From contig CAWBAK010000005.1 of the NCBI GenBank assembly GCA_963786805.1, forward strand, positions 1 to 64,000: DNA of 64,000 bases. The letters are read 5' to 3'. The notes beneath the pieces are model-generated. The model was not told the DNA's origin and did no database searches. It saw only the letters and a program-made list of their open reading frames with translations. Every line of letters starts with the position of its first letter. The stretch's first letter is position 1. Shown here in pieces: positions 26,713 to 34,989 of the stretch. The DNA is from CALGFI01 sp963786805 (GTDB taxonomy: Bacteria > Actinomycetota > UBA4738 > HRBIN12). The translations under genes were made by a program, and so were the position numbers.

Positions 26713-27638
26713 GCCGCGGCGAGACGTGGAAGGAGACGACGGCCTACTGGGGCTATCGCGGCATGGAGTCGCTGGCGATGTCGTTGCCGGAATCGATCGG
26801 GTATCGCGCGTTCTCGGCCTTCGGACGGATCGGCCACGCCACGATGGACGGCGTGCGGGCAACGGTCGCCGCCAACCAGGCCCACGTGCTGGGTCTCCCC
26901 ACCGATGACGAGCGTGTTCGGCTGTCGACGCGCGAGGCCTTCGAGTTGTACGCGAGGTACTGGTACGACACGTTCCGGCTTCACTCGCTCCCACCGGACG
27001 TGGTGGACGCGAAGACCGACATGGTAGACGTGCACCACATCGACCGGGCACTTGAGCAGGGCAAGGGCGTCATCTGCGCCCTGCCGCACATGGGCAATTG
27101 GGACATGGGCGGTCGCTGGTTCGCGACGAACGGCTATCGGATCGCCGCGGTCGCCGAGGAGCTGAAGCCGCCGCGGTTGACGGAGCTGTTCGTTCGCCAT
27201 CGCGAGGCGTTCGGGCTGCGGGTCATCCCGCTCTCGAAGAACGGACACGTCGGTCAACAGCTCAAGCAGCTGCTGTCGGAGAACTGGATGGTCGCGCTCG
27301 TCGCCGACCGCGACCTCGGCGGCCGAGGCATCGAGGTCGAGATGTTCGGCGCGACGCGGCGTCTGCCTGCCGGCCCGGCGCTCCTTTCCATCACGAGCGG
27401 AGCGCCGCTGATCCTGACCCCCGTCTTCACCATGCCGAACGGCTGGCAGGTCCGGGTCAGCCCGCCTCTGGAGTACGAGCGCACGGGGGATACCCGGGCG
27501 GACGTCCGAGCGCTCACCCGGGTCATGGCAGCGGAGTTCGAGCGAGCGATCGCGGCTAATCCGCCCGACTGGCACATGTTCCAGCCGGCATGGGACGACG
27601 TCCCTTCGCGCGAGCGCTCGCCGATCCCCGCGCCGTGA
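26709..27638 (+). CDS. patA: Phosphatidylinositol mannoside acyltransferase (LpxL/HtrB family)
   Basis: 309 residues from GTG 26709, overlapping the previous stop. The HX4D/E acyltransferase motif is ALPHMGNWDMGG (His and Asp), followed by LVADRDLGGRGIEVEMFG and LPAGPALLSITSGAPLILTP, as in LpxL-type acyl-CoA acyltransferases. In mycobacteria this position holds PatA, which acylates the mannose of phosphatidylinositol mannosides at the inner face of the membrane. The neighbours (PgsA-like before, PimA-like after, both overlapping) support that role. Substrate is inferred by synteny; a lipid acceptor other than PIM is possible. Confidence 0.85.
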   Translation: MSRGETWKETTAYWGYRGMESLAMSLPESIGYRAFSAFGRIGHATMDGVRATVAANQAHVLGLPTDDERVRLSTREAFELYARYWYDTFRLHSLPPDVVDAKTDMVDVHHIDRALEQGKGVICALPHMGNWDMGGRWFATNGYRIAAVAEELKPPRLTELFVRHREAFGLRVIPLSKNGHVGQQLKQLLSENWMVALVADRDLGGRGIEVEMFGATRRLPAGPALLSITSGAPLILTPVFTMPNGWQVRVSPPLEYERTGDTRADVRALTRVMAAEFERAIAANPPDWHMFQPAWDDVPSRERSPIPAP

Positions 27639-28948
27639 GGGTCCTTCTTTCCTGTCCCTACGCCTGGGACGCGCCGGGCGGCGTCCAGGTGCACGTCCGA
27701 GAGCTCGCATCGCGTCTGGCGGCCCGCGGCCACGACACGATCGTGCTCGCGCCGGCAGGCGAACGCGTCACGGACGACCTCGTCCGCGTGGTCGGCCGGC
27801 CGGTCCGGATCCCCTACGGCGGCAAGGTCGCGCCGATCTGTTTCTCGCGAGCGTCATGGCGAAGGATCCGCCGCACGCTCGAGGTCTTCGAGCCCGACGT
27901 GGTGCACGCGCACGAACCCTTCTCGCCGAGCACGTCGATGATGTCAGTGCTGGCGGCGGACGCCCCGGTCGTGGCCACGTTCCACGCCTATCACGACCGC
28001 TCGCGGCTGCTCGAGGCCGCGGCCCCGCTCCTTCGAAACGTCGCCCGCCGGATCGACGCGGCCGTCGCGGTTTCCCGGGCCGCGGGTCGGTTCGTCACGC
28101 CGGTCTTCCCGGGCGGGGTCGAGGTCGTCCCCAACGGCGTCGACGTCGAGCGCTTCGCACAGCCGGGGGCGCCGGCCGCGGGTCTTCCCGACGGCAGGAT
28201 CCTGCTCTGGGTCGGCCGCCTGGATCCTCAGAAGGGGTTCCCGATCATGGTGCGGGCGTTCGGACGTTTGGCGACGGAGTTCCCCGACCTTTCCCTCGTC
28301 GTCGCCGGGGACGGTCGGGACCGGCATGCGACCGACATGCTCACCGAGGACGCCCGAGCGCGCGTGCTGATGCTCGGGTCGGTCCCGAACGTCGAGCTCC
28401 CCGCCTACCTCGCCGCCGCGGACGTGTTCGCCTCGCCGGCCACGGGGCACGAGAGCTTCGGCATCGTGCTCGTCGAGGCGCTCGCCGCCGGCGTTCCGGT
28501 GGTGGCGACGGACATCCCCGGCTACCGCGAGGTGATCCGCGACGGGGTGGACGGCCTGCTGGTCCCTCCGTCGGACGCGGCCGCCCTGGCATCGGCGATC
28601 CGACGCGTGCTCGTCGAGTCGGACCTCGCGTCGGCGCTCGCGAAGGCCGGCCGCGCGCGAGCGCGCGAGTTCTCCTGGGACGTGGTGGTGCCGCGGATCG
28701 AGGCGATCTACGAGCGGGTCGCCGGTCGCCACGGGCATCACGCCTCCGGCCGGTCGTTGACGGGCTCGTATCTCGGGGCGTTCGTTAGGATTCGGCCGTG
28801 CCGGGCTGGGCGTGGGTCGTCATCGGGATCGTCGCGGTCGTGCTGGTGGCGGGCATCGTGGCCTACAACCGGCTGGTGTCGCTCCGTGCGCGGGTCGACA
28901 ACGGCTGGTCGCAGATCGACGTCCAGCTCCGCCGCCGCTACGACCTGA
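27635..28948 (+). CDS. pimA: GT4 glycosyltransferase, PimA-like
   Basis: From GTG 27635 overlapping the patA stop: VRVLLSCPYAWDAPGGVQVH (N-terminal Rossmann domain), VVHAHEPFSPSTSMMSVLAA, ILLWVGRLDPQKGFPIMVRA and the GT-B retaining motif TGHESFGIVLVEALAAGVPV, with EX7E glutamates that bind GDP-mannose. PimA adds the first mannose to phosphatidylinositol. Homology ends near residue 370 (EFSWDVVVPRIEAIYERV). As written, the frame stays open to 28948 and runs 150 bases into lemA. A single-base correction after ~28735 would give a stop at 28758-28760, so the true end is probably there. Mannose donor and acceptor are inferred from context. Confidence 0.82.
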   Translation: MRVLLSCPYAWDAPGGVQVHVRELASRLAARGHDTIVLAPAGERVTDDLVRVVGRPVRIPYGGKVAPICFSRASWRRIRRTLEVFEPDVVHAHEPFSPSTSMMSVLAADAPVVATFHAYHDRSRLLEAAAPLLRNVARRIDAAVAVSRAAGRFVTPVFPGGVEVVPNGVDVERFAQPGAPAAGLPDGRILLWVGRLDPQKGFPIMVRAFGRLATEFPDLSLVVAGDGRDRHATDMLTEDARARVLMLGSVPNVELPAYLAAADVFASPATGHESFGIVLVEALAAGVPVVATDIPGYREVIRDGVDGLLVPPSDAAALASAIRRVLVESDLASALAKAGRARAREFSWDVVVPRIEAIYERVAGRHGHHASGRSLTGSYLGAFVRIRPCRAGRGSSSGSSRSCWWRASWPTTGWCRSVRGSTTAGRRSTSSSAAATT

Positions 28949-29358
28949 TCCCGAACCTCGTGAGGACCGTGCAGGGCTATGCCTCGCACGAGCGTGAGCT
29001 GTTCGAGAACGTCACCGAGGCCCGGTCGCGGGCGATGGACGCGAGCGCGGTTCCCGACCAGGCGCAGGCCGAGAACCAGATCACGAGAGGGCTCCGCCAA
29101 CTCCTCGCCGTCGCCGAGGCCTACCCCGACCTGAAAGCGAACGAGGGCTTCCTGTCGCTGCAGGAAGAGCTCACCGGGACCGAGTCGAAGATCGCGTACG
29201 CGCGCCAGTTCTACAACGACCAGGTGATGCGTTTGAACACGCTGATCGGCTCGGTTCCGACCAACGTGGTGGCGAACATGTTCGGGTTCACGTCGCGCGA
29301 GTTCTTCGACATCGAGGACCCGGCGCGCGGCCCCGCGACGGTGGACTTCCCCGGGTAG
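28798..29358 (+). CDS. lemA: LemA family protein
   Basis: 186 residues from GTG 28798. A single N-terminal membrane helix (VVIGIVAVVLVAGIVAYNRL) precedes a long four-helix region with the family blocks RVDNGWSQIDVQLRRRYDLI, PNLVRTVQGYASHERELFEN and LKANEGFLSLQEELTGTESK. LemA proteins are membrane-attached helical proteins of uncertain function, commonly paired with HtpX-type M48 proteases, as here (3 bases to the next start). They may help anchor or regulate the protease. Confidence 0.94.
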   Translation: MPGWAWVVIGIVAVVLVAGIVAYNRLVSLRARVDNGWSQIDVQLRRRYDLIPNLVRTVQGYASHERELFENVTEARSRAMDASAVPDQAQAENQITRGLRQLLAVAEAYPDLKANEGFLSLQEELTGTESKIAYARQFYNDQVMRLNTLIGSVPTNVVANMFGFTSREFFDIEDPARGPATVDFPG

Positions 29359-29361
29359 CGC

Positions 29362-30270
29362 GTGTACGAGCAGATCGCGTCGAACCGCCGCCGGACGTGG
29401 CTCCTCATCGTCGGAGCCGTCCTTCTGCTCGGTGCGGTCGGGTACGCGCTCGGAACGATCTGGGCGACCGGTCCGGTCGGCCTCGTGGTCGCCACGGTGA
29501 TCGCGCTCGTGATGGCGGTCGCCTCGTACCGGTTCGGGGACCGGGTGGTCCTCGCCTCGACGCGCGCCCGTGAGGTGACCCCGGAGCAACAGCCCCGGCT
29601 GCACAACATCGTCGAGGGGTTGTCGATCGCGGCGGGGATCCCCAAGCCGCGGGTGTACCTCGTCCCCGAGGCGGCGCCGAACGCGTTCGCGACCGGTCGT
29701 GACCCCGAGCACGCATCGATCGCGGTCACCGAGGGCCTGCTGCAGTCGTTGAACCGGGTCGAGCTCGAAGGGGTGGTCGGTCACGAGCTCGCGCACGTCG
29801 TCGACCGCGACATCCTCGTCGGAACGGTGGTCGCAACGCTGGCCGGAGCCGTGATCTTGCTCTCGGAGTTCTTCATGCGCTCGTGGTTGTGGGGCGGTTT
29901 CCGCGGACGGCGCGGGGGCGATCGCGGCGGCGGGGGAGCGGAGGCGATCATCTTCGCGGTCGGCCTGGTCCTGTTGGTCCTGGCCCCGATCTTCGCCCAG
30001 GTCATCCGCTTCTCGGTCTCGCGGCAGCGCGAGTACCTCGCCGACGCGCAGGGCGCGCTCCTCACCCGCTACCCGCCGGGCCTCGCCAGCGCGCTCCGCA
30101 AGATCGGCGCGGCGAGCGCGATCCCCATGCACTCGGCCAACAACGCCACCGCGCACCTGTGGCTGAACCAGCCCTCGCGCGTTCAGGGCGAAGGCGTCGG
30201 GACCCTCGAGCGGCTGTTCAGCACGCACCCGCCGATCCAGGACCGGATCCGCCGCCTCGAGGAGATGTGA
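29362..30270 (+). CDS. htpX: M48 family membrane metalloprotease, HtpX-like
   Basis: 302 residues from GTG 29362. Two N-terminal helices (LLIVGAVLLLGAVGYALGTI, VVATVIALVMAVASYRFGDR) precede the zinc site VVGHELAHVVDRD (HExxH) with the third ligand glutamate in RQREYLADAQG. Two further hydrophobic stretches flank a glycine/arginine-rich loop (about residues 175-195). The active site faces the cytoplasm in characterised HtpX. It degrades misfolded membrane proteins in stress. It is coupled with lemA. A gap of 124 bases follows, which probably holds the promoter for the next gene. Confidence 0.94.
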   Translation: MYEQIASNRRRTWLLIVGAVLLLGAVGYALGTIWATGPVGLVVATVIALVMAVASYRFGDRVVLASTRAREVTPEQQPRLHNIVEGLSIAAGIPKPRVYLVPEAAPNAFATGRDPEHASIAVTEGLLQSLNRVELEGVVGHELAHVVDRDILVGTVVATLAGAVILLSEFFMRSWLWGGFRGRRGGDRGGGGAEAIIFAVGLVLLVLAPIFAQVIRFSVSRQREYLADAQGALLTRYPPGLASALRKIGAASAIPMHSANNATAHLWLNQPSRVQGEGVGTLERLFSTHPPIQDRIRRLEEM

Positions 30271-30394
30271 CGTTCGGGAGGAATCGCCTCCAGGTCGTTG
30301 AGAGGCCCTCCATCCACCGCTAGCATGCGGCCCCGGCCACCGCGGCCCGCGCGTCCCCTCCATATGCCCGCAACCCCAGGGAGGTTCCCCCCGC

Positions 30395-31486
30395 ATGTCC
30401 GGCTCCCATCGCACGCCTGCCCGACCCTCGCTGACCAGCCGCGGCAAGCTCGTCGCGGTCCTCACCACGGCGACGCTGGCCGGGGTGGTGACCGTCGGCT
30501 ACTTCGCGCTCTTCCCCGGCCGGGCGCCCGCGTTCGTCCGCAGCGCGATGGCGAGCGTCGGCATCGCCGACCCGCCGCCGCCGTCGATCCCGCCGCCGGT
30601 CTGTCCGCTCACGGGTGTCGAGCCACGTGGGGAGGTGCCCCATCGTCCGGCGCTCGCGATCAAGGTGGAGAACCATCCCGAGGCGCGTCCGCAGGCCTCC
30701 CTGAACGACGCGGACGTCGTCGTGGAGGAGCCGGTGGAAGGCGGATACACGCGGTTCATCGCGATCTTCCATTGCGGCCACTCGGACCGCGTCGGGCCGG
30801 TTCGGAGCGGCAGGACCACCGATCCGGATTACCTTCGCCAGCTCGGCGAGCCGTTGCTCGGATACTCGGGCGCCGCTCCGGGCGTGACGCGGCATCTGCA
30901 GCGTTCCGAGCTCGTCGACGTCAACTACAACGTCGCCTCGGGCGCGTACCTCAGGGATCCGAGTCGCATCGCTCCGCACAACCTCTACACGAGCACCGAG
31001 GCACTCTGGAAGGCGGGCAGGGGTTCGGGCACCAAGCCCGGACAGCTCTTCGACTACGCCGAGTCGTGGAGCGGCAAGGCGAAGGCCTCCTCGACCGTCC
31101 ATCTCCCGTTCTCCTCGGTCGCCGACGTCGTCTGGACGTGGAGCCGACGCGACCACGTGTGGCTCCGCTCGCACGGTGATGTCGCGCACATGCTCGAGGA
31201 CGGTTCCCAGGTCTCGGCGACCAACGTCGTGATCCAGGTCGTCGAGGTCACGAACGGCCGGATCGTCGATGCCGCCGGCAATCCCTCTCCCAACGTGGAG
31301 CTCATCGGTTCGGGCAGGGCCTACGTGCTCCGCGACGGGAAGGTGATCAAGGGGCGCTGGGAACGAGACGGGCTCGACGAGCTCACGCGGTTCATCACCA
31401 AGGATGGGACCGAGATCGCCCTCGCACCCGGCCGAACCTGGGTCGAGCTCCTCCCGAGCACGGTCGAGGTCTCGACGGTCCGCTAA
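30395..31486 (+). CDS. DUF3048 domain-containing (YerB-like) extracytoplasmic protein
   Basis: 363 residues from ATG 30395, with GGGAGG about 15 bases upstream. A single N-terminal hydrophobic segment (LVAVLTTATLAGVVTVGYFA) acts as signal anchor, followed by a proline-rich linker (DPPPPSIPPP) and the DUF3048 core: CPLTGVEPRGE, RPALAIKVENHPEARPQASL, EEPVEGGYTRFIAIFHCG and VGPVRSGRTTDPDYL. The C-terminal part has RGRWERDGLDELTRF-like text. YerB-type proteins are secreted or membrane-bound and of unknown function. Two cysteines (CPLTG and FHCG) could pair outside the cell. Confidence 0.9.
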   Translation: MSGSHRTPARPSLTSRGKLVAVLTTATLAGVVTVGYFALFPGRAPAFVRSAMASVGIADPPPPSIPPPVCPLTGVEPRGEVPHRPALAIKVENHPEARPQASLNDADVVVEEPVEGGYTRFIAIFHCGHSDRVGPVRSGRTTDPDYLRQLGEPLLGYSGAAPGVTRHLQRSELVDVNYNVASGAYLRDPSRIAPHNLYTSTEALWKAGRGSGTKPGQLFDYAESWSGKAKASSTVHLPFSSVADVVWTWSRRDHVWLRSHGDVAHMLEDGSQVSATNVVIQVVEVTNGRIVDAAGNPSPNVELIGSGRAYVLRDGKVIKGRWERDGLDELTRFITKDGTEIALAPGRTWVELLPSTVEVSTVR

Positions 31487-31611
31487 GACAGCCTCGCGCA
31501 CGGCTCCGCATCCGGGTCCAACTGGACCGTGAGGTCGCCCCGCGGGCGGCGGTACACTCGGTGAGCAGGGCTTTCATCGTCCTCGTCCCGTCGCGCCGAA
31601 GGAGGAGACCC

Positions 31612-32499
31612 GTGGACCGCGAGACCGGCACCTTCCGCGTGAAGTCCGGGCTGGCCGAGATGCTGAAGGGCGGCGTCATCATGGACGTCACCACGGCCGA
31701 TCAGGCGAAGATCGCGGAGGACGCGGGCGCCGTGGCCGTCATGGCCCTCGAGCGCGTCCCGGCCGACATCCGCAGGGACGGCGGCGTCGCGCGGATGGCC
31801 GACGCGACCAAGGTCGAGGAGATCATGAGCGTCGTCTCGATCCCGGTCATGGCCAAGGCGCGGATCGGACACTTCGTCGAGGCCCAGATCCTGCAGGCGC
31901 TCGGCGTCGACTACGTGGACGAGTCCGAGGTCCTCACGCCCGCCGACGAGGAGCACCACATCGACAAGTGGGCGTTCACGGTTCCGTTCGTGTGCGGCGC
32001 CCGCAACCTGGGCGAAGCGCTCCGCCGGATCGGCGAGGGCGCCGCGATGATCCGGACCAAAGGCGAGGCCGGGACCGGCAACGTGGTCGAGGCGGTTCGC
32101 CACCAGCGCACGATGCTCCGCGAGATCGGCTGGCTGACCACGCTGCGACCCGAGCAGTACGTGGGCGCGGCGAAGGATCTGGGCGCGCCGGTCGAGCTCG
32201 TCCGCATGGTGGCCGAGGCGGGAACGCTGCCGGTCGTGAACTTCGCCGCCGGCGGGATCGCAACGCCGGCGGATGCGGCGCTCATGATGCAGCTCGGCGT
32301 CGACGGCGTGTTCGTCGGCTCGGGCATCTACAAGTCCGAGGATCCCGCGCCGCGCGCTCGCGCGATCGTCGAGGCGACGACGCACTTCCAGGACCCCGAC
32401 GTCCTGGCGAAGGTCTCGCACGGCCTCGGCGAGCCGATGGTCGGCATCGACATCAAGGAACTCGGCGAGGACGGACTGCTCCAGAACCGCGGCTGGTAG
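31612..32499 (+). CDS. pdxS: Pyridoxal 5'-phosphate synthase lyase subunit
   Basis: 295 residues from GTG 31612, preceded by a strong AAGGAGG. A (beta/alpha)8 barrel with the family blocks GGVIMDVTTADQAKIAEDAG, VMALERVPADIRRDGGVARM, PVMAKARIGHFVEAQILQAL and the second phosphate site NFAAGGIATPADAALMMQLG. Lysines in VMAKAR and TKGEAG fit the two catalytic lysines. It condenses ribose 5-phosphate, glyceraldehyde 3-phosphate and ammonia to PLP as a dodecamer fed by PdxT, whose gene starts 6 bases downstream. Confidence 0.97.
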   Translation: MDRETGTFRVKSGLAEMLKGGVIMDVTTADQAKIAEDAGAVAVMALERVPADIRRDGGVARMADATKVEEIMSVVSIPVMAKARIGHFVEAQILQALGVDYVDESEVLTPADEEHHIDKWAFTVPFVCGARNLGEALRRIGEGAAMIRTKGEAGTGNVVEAVRHQRTMLREIGWLTTLRPEQYVGAAKDLGAPVELVRMVAEAGTLPVVNFAAGGIATPADAALMMQLGVDGVFVGSGIYKSEDPAPRARAIVEATTHFQDPDVLAKVSHGLGEPMVGIDIKELGEDGLLQNRGW

Positions 32500-32505
32500 G
32501 CCTCG

Positions 32506-33063
32506 ATGAAGGCCGGCGTCCTCGCGCTTCAGGGAGACTTCCGCGAGCACGCGAAGGCGTTCGCAGCCGCCGGGGCGACGCCGATCGAGGTGCGCACGCC
32601 GGAGGACCTGTCTCGCGTCGAGTGCCTCGCGATCCCCGGCGGAGAATCCACCACGATCTCGAAGCTCGCCGTGAGCTCCGGCCTGGTCGAGCCGATCGTC
32701 GAACGCGCGAACGCAGGGATGCCGATCCTCGGAACGTGCGCCGGCATGATCGTCATGGCCAAGCGCGTGGTCGGGCTCGAGCCGCTGCTCGACCTCGTCG
32801 ACATCACGGTGCGACGGAACGCGTACGGTCGGCAGGTGGATTCGTTCGAGGCGGACCTCGAGGTCGAGGGCGTGGACCATCCCGTGCGCGGCGTCTTCAT
32901 CCGCGCGCCGGTCGTCGAGGAGGTCGGGGACGGGGTGCGCGTGCTCGCTCGGCTCGACGGCACGCCGGTCGTCCTGGAGCAGGGGAACCTCGTCGTGGCA
33001 TCCTTCCACCCGGAGCTGGTGGGGGAGACCCGCCTGCACGAGTACCTGCTCGGGAAGGTGTGA
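32506..33063 (+). CDS. pdxT: Pyridoxal 5'-phosphate synthase glutaminase subunit
   Basis: 185 residues from ATG 32506. Class I glutamine amidotransferase with GVLALQGDFREHAKAF, LAIPGGESTTISKL, the nucleophile cysteine in ILGTCAGMIVMAK and the His/Glu of the triad in VASFHPELVGETRLHEY. It hydrolyses glutamine and channels ammonia to PdxS. It lies between pdxS and yebC with 6- and 1-base gaps, so it is part of a tight operon. Confidence 0.97.
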   Translation: MKAGVLALQGDFREHAKAFAAAGATPIEVRTPEDLSRVECLAIPGGESTTISKLAVSSGLVEPIVERANAGMPILGTCAGMIVMAKRVVGLEPLLDLVDITVRRNAYGRQVDSFEADLEVEGVDHPVRGVFIRAPVVEEVGDGVRVLARLDGTPVVLEQGNLVVASFHPELVGETRLHEYLLGKV

Positions 33064-33064
33064 C

Positions 33065-33823
33065 GTGTCCGGTCATTCGAAGTGGAGCACGATCAAGCGG
33101 AAGAAGGGCGCGGCCGACGCCAAGCGGAGCAACGAGTACGCGAAGCTCCTGCGCGCGATCGAGGTCGCGGCTCGCGAGGGCGGTTCCGGCGATCCGAAGG
33201 CGAACATGACGCTCGCCTCGGCGATCGAGAAAGCGCGCGATGCATCAGTCCCCGCGGACAACATCGAGCGCGCGATCAAGCGTGGAACCGGCGAGCTCGA
33301 GGGCGGCGCGCGATACGAAGAGGTCACGTATGAGGGCTACGGCCCCGGCGGCGTCGCCGTGTTCGTCGAGACGCTCACCGACAATCGGAACCGGACGGCG
33401 CAGGACGTGCGCTATGCGTTCACGCACCATGGCGGCAACCTCGGCGAGACCGGGAGCACGGCCTGGATGTTCCAGCGGAAGGGTCTGATCCAGATCGACA
33501 AGGATGCGGCGCCCGACGAGGAGAAGCTGGTCGAGATCGCGCTGGAGGCCGGTGCCGACGACCTCCAGGATGAAGAGAGCACGTGGGAGATCACGACGGA
33601 TCCGGGATCGTTCGTCGCCGTGCGCGACGCCCTCTCGGCGGCGGGCATCGCGCTGCTCTCGGCAGAGCTCACGATGGTCCCGCAGAACGCGATCCCCGTC
33701 GAAGGTGGTCACGCCAGGCAGGTGTTGGCACTGCTCGAAACGCTCGAAGAGCTCGACGACGTCCAGAACGTCTACGCGAACTTCGACATCCCCGAATCGG
33801 TGATGGCCGAGCTCTCGGGCTGA
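33065..33823 (+). CDS. YebC/PmpR-family DNA-binding or translation-associated protein
   Basis: 252 residues from GTG 33065. It has the near-invariant N-terminus MSGHSKWSTIKRKKGAADAK, then NIERAIKRGTGELEGGARYE and GYGPGGVAVFVETLTDNRNR in the middle domains. YebC proteins have been described as transcription regulators and more recently as factors that relieve ribosome stalling. Linkage to ruvC downstream is widely conserved in bacteria. The start has no strong ribosome site, as expected for a closely spaced internal gene (1 base after pdxT). Confidence 0.95.
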   Translation: MSGHSKWSTIKRKKGAADAKRSNEYAKLLRAIEVAAREGGSGDPKANMTLASAIEKARDASVPADNIERAIKRGTGELEGGARYEEVTYEGYGPGGVAVFVETLTDNRNRTAQDVRYAFTHHGGNLGETGSTAWMFQRKGLIQIDKDAAPDEEKLVEIALEAGADDLQDEESTWEITTDPGSFVAVRDALSAAGIALLSAELTMVPQNAIPVEGGHARQVLALLETLEELDDVQNVYANFDIPESVMAELSG

Positions 33824-33841
33824 GCTTCGGTATCCCGCGGG

Positions 33842-34423
33842 GTGTTTGACCCGGCCCTCTCCCTCCCCGAGACTGAACAGGTGTTCGATTCGTGCGTGCT
33901 CGGCGTGGACCCGGGCATCGCCGCGCTCGGGTTGGCGGCGGTCGCGAGGCAGGACCGCCGCCCCGAGCTCGTCTTCGCCGGGACCGTCAGGACGCCGGGT
34001 GACCTCCCCGAGGCCGACCGCCTCCGGCTGATCCACGAGGCGGTGGCGGCGGCGATCGCCGAGCACCGTCCAGGGTCCGTGGCCGTCGAGCGGGTCGCGT
34101 GGAACAAGAACCATGTGAGCGCGCTCACGGTGGCGCGCGCGACGGGCGTGATCCTCCTCGCCGCGTCGGAGGCCGGACTTACGGTGGAGGAGTACGGACC
34201 GCTCGAGGTCAAGATGGCCGTGACCGGACAGGGGAACGCGGACAAGCGACAGGTGCGGGACGCGCTCTCGCGACTACACGGCCTTCGCGACGTCCCCAGC
34301 CAGCCGGACGCCGCCGACGCGGTGGCCGTGGCCTTGTGCCACCTGACGCAGTCGCGACTCCGCGTCGCCTCGCGTTCGACCAAGCCGAGCCGCACCGTCG
34401 ACGTGACGAGGTTGCGCGCGTGA
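33842..34423 (+). CDS. ruvC: Crossover junction endodeoxyribonuclease RuvC
   Basis: 193 residues from GTG 33842; a GTG further in near 33893 would remove ~17 non-conserved residues and is a credible alternative. RNase H-like fold with catalytic acids Asp in VLGVDPGIAALG, Glu in VAVERVAWNKN, and two Asp in PDAADAVAVALCH. Residues NADKRQV match the DNA-binding helix region. It resolves Holliday junctions by symmetric nicking as a dimer with RuvAB. The stop overlaps ruvA (GTGA). Confidence 0.94.
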   Translation: MFDPALSLPETEQVFDSCVLGVDPGIAALGLAAVARQDRRPELVFAGTVRTPGDLPEADRLRLIHEAVAAAIAEHRPGSVAVERVAWNKNHVSALTVARATGVILLAASEAGLTVEEYGPLEVKMAVTGQGNADKRQVRDALSRLHGLRDVPSQPDAADAVAVALCHLTQSRLRVASRSTKPSRTVDVTRLRA

Positions 34424-34986
34424 TCGCGTTCCTCGAGGGCACGGTCGTCGAGAAAGCGGTCGGTCGCGCCGTGCTCTCGGTCGGCGGCGTCGGGTACGAG
34501 GTGAACGTGCCGGCCTCGACGCTCGCGAAGCTCCCGGCGGTGGGGAAGTCGGCGAGCGTCCACACGCGGATGGTCGTTCGCGACGACGGCATCACGCTGT
34601 TCGGCTTCGCGAGCGCCGACGAGCGCGAGCTCTTCGACCTGCTCGTCACCGTGACCGGGGTCGGGCCGAAGGTGGCGTTGTCCTTCCTCTCGGTCCTGTC
34701 GCCCACCGCGCTGCGGCGCGCCGTCGGGGGCGGGGACGTCGCGGCGCTCACGATCGTGCCCGGCGTGGGGAAGAAGGTCGCGCAGCGCGTCGTGCTCGAC
34801 CTCAAGGACAAGCTCGGCGGCGATGTCGTGATCGTGGACGGTCCCCTCGCCGACGTGCGCGAGGCACTCCTTTCGTTGGGCCTTTCCCCGCAGGAGGCGA
34901 GCGAGGCGATGGTCGGCCTCCCCGACGGCGATCGCCCCGTCGAGGACCTTCTGCGCGACGCCCTCCAGCACGTGGGGCGGGGATAG
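34420..34986 (+). CDS. ruvA: Holliday junction branch migration protein RuvA
   Basis: 188 residues from GTG 34420. An OB-fold N-terminus (VIAFLEGTVVEKAVGRAVLS) is followed by two HhH motifs: LLVTVTGVGPKVALSFL and LTIVPGVGKKVAQRVVLDLK. A flexible linker leads to the C-terminal domain III (VREALLSLGLSPQEASEAM), which contacts RuvB. It binds four-way junctions as a tetramer. ruvB follows after 3 bases. Confidence 0.96.
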   Translation: MIAFLEGTVVEKAVGRAVLSVGGVGYEVNVPASTLAKLPAVGKSASVHTRMVVRDDGITLFGFASADERELFDLLVTVTGVGPKVALSFLSVLSPTALRRAVGGGDVAALTIVPGVGKKVAQRVVLDLKDKLGGDVVIVDGPLADVREALLSLGLSPQEASEAMVGLPDGDRPVEDLLRDALQHVGRG

Positions 34987-34989
34987 GCT

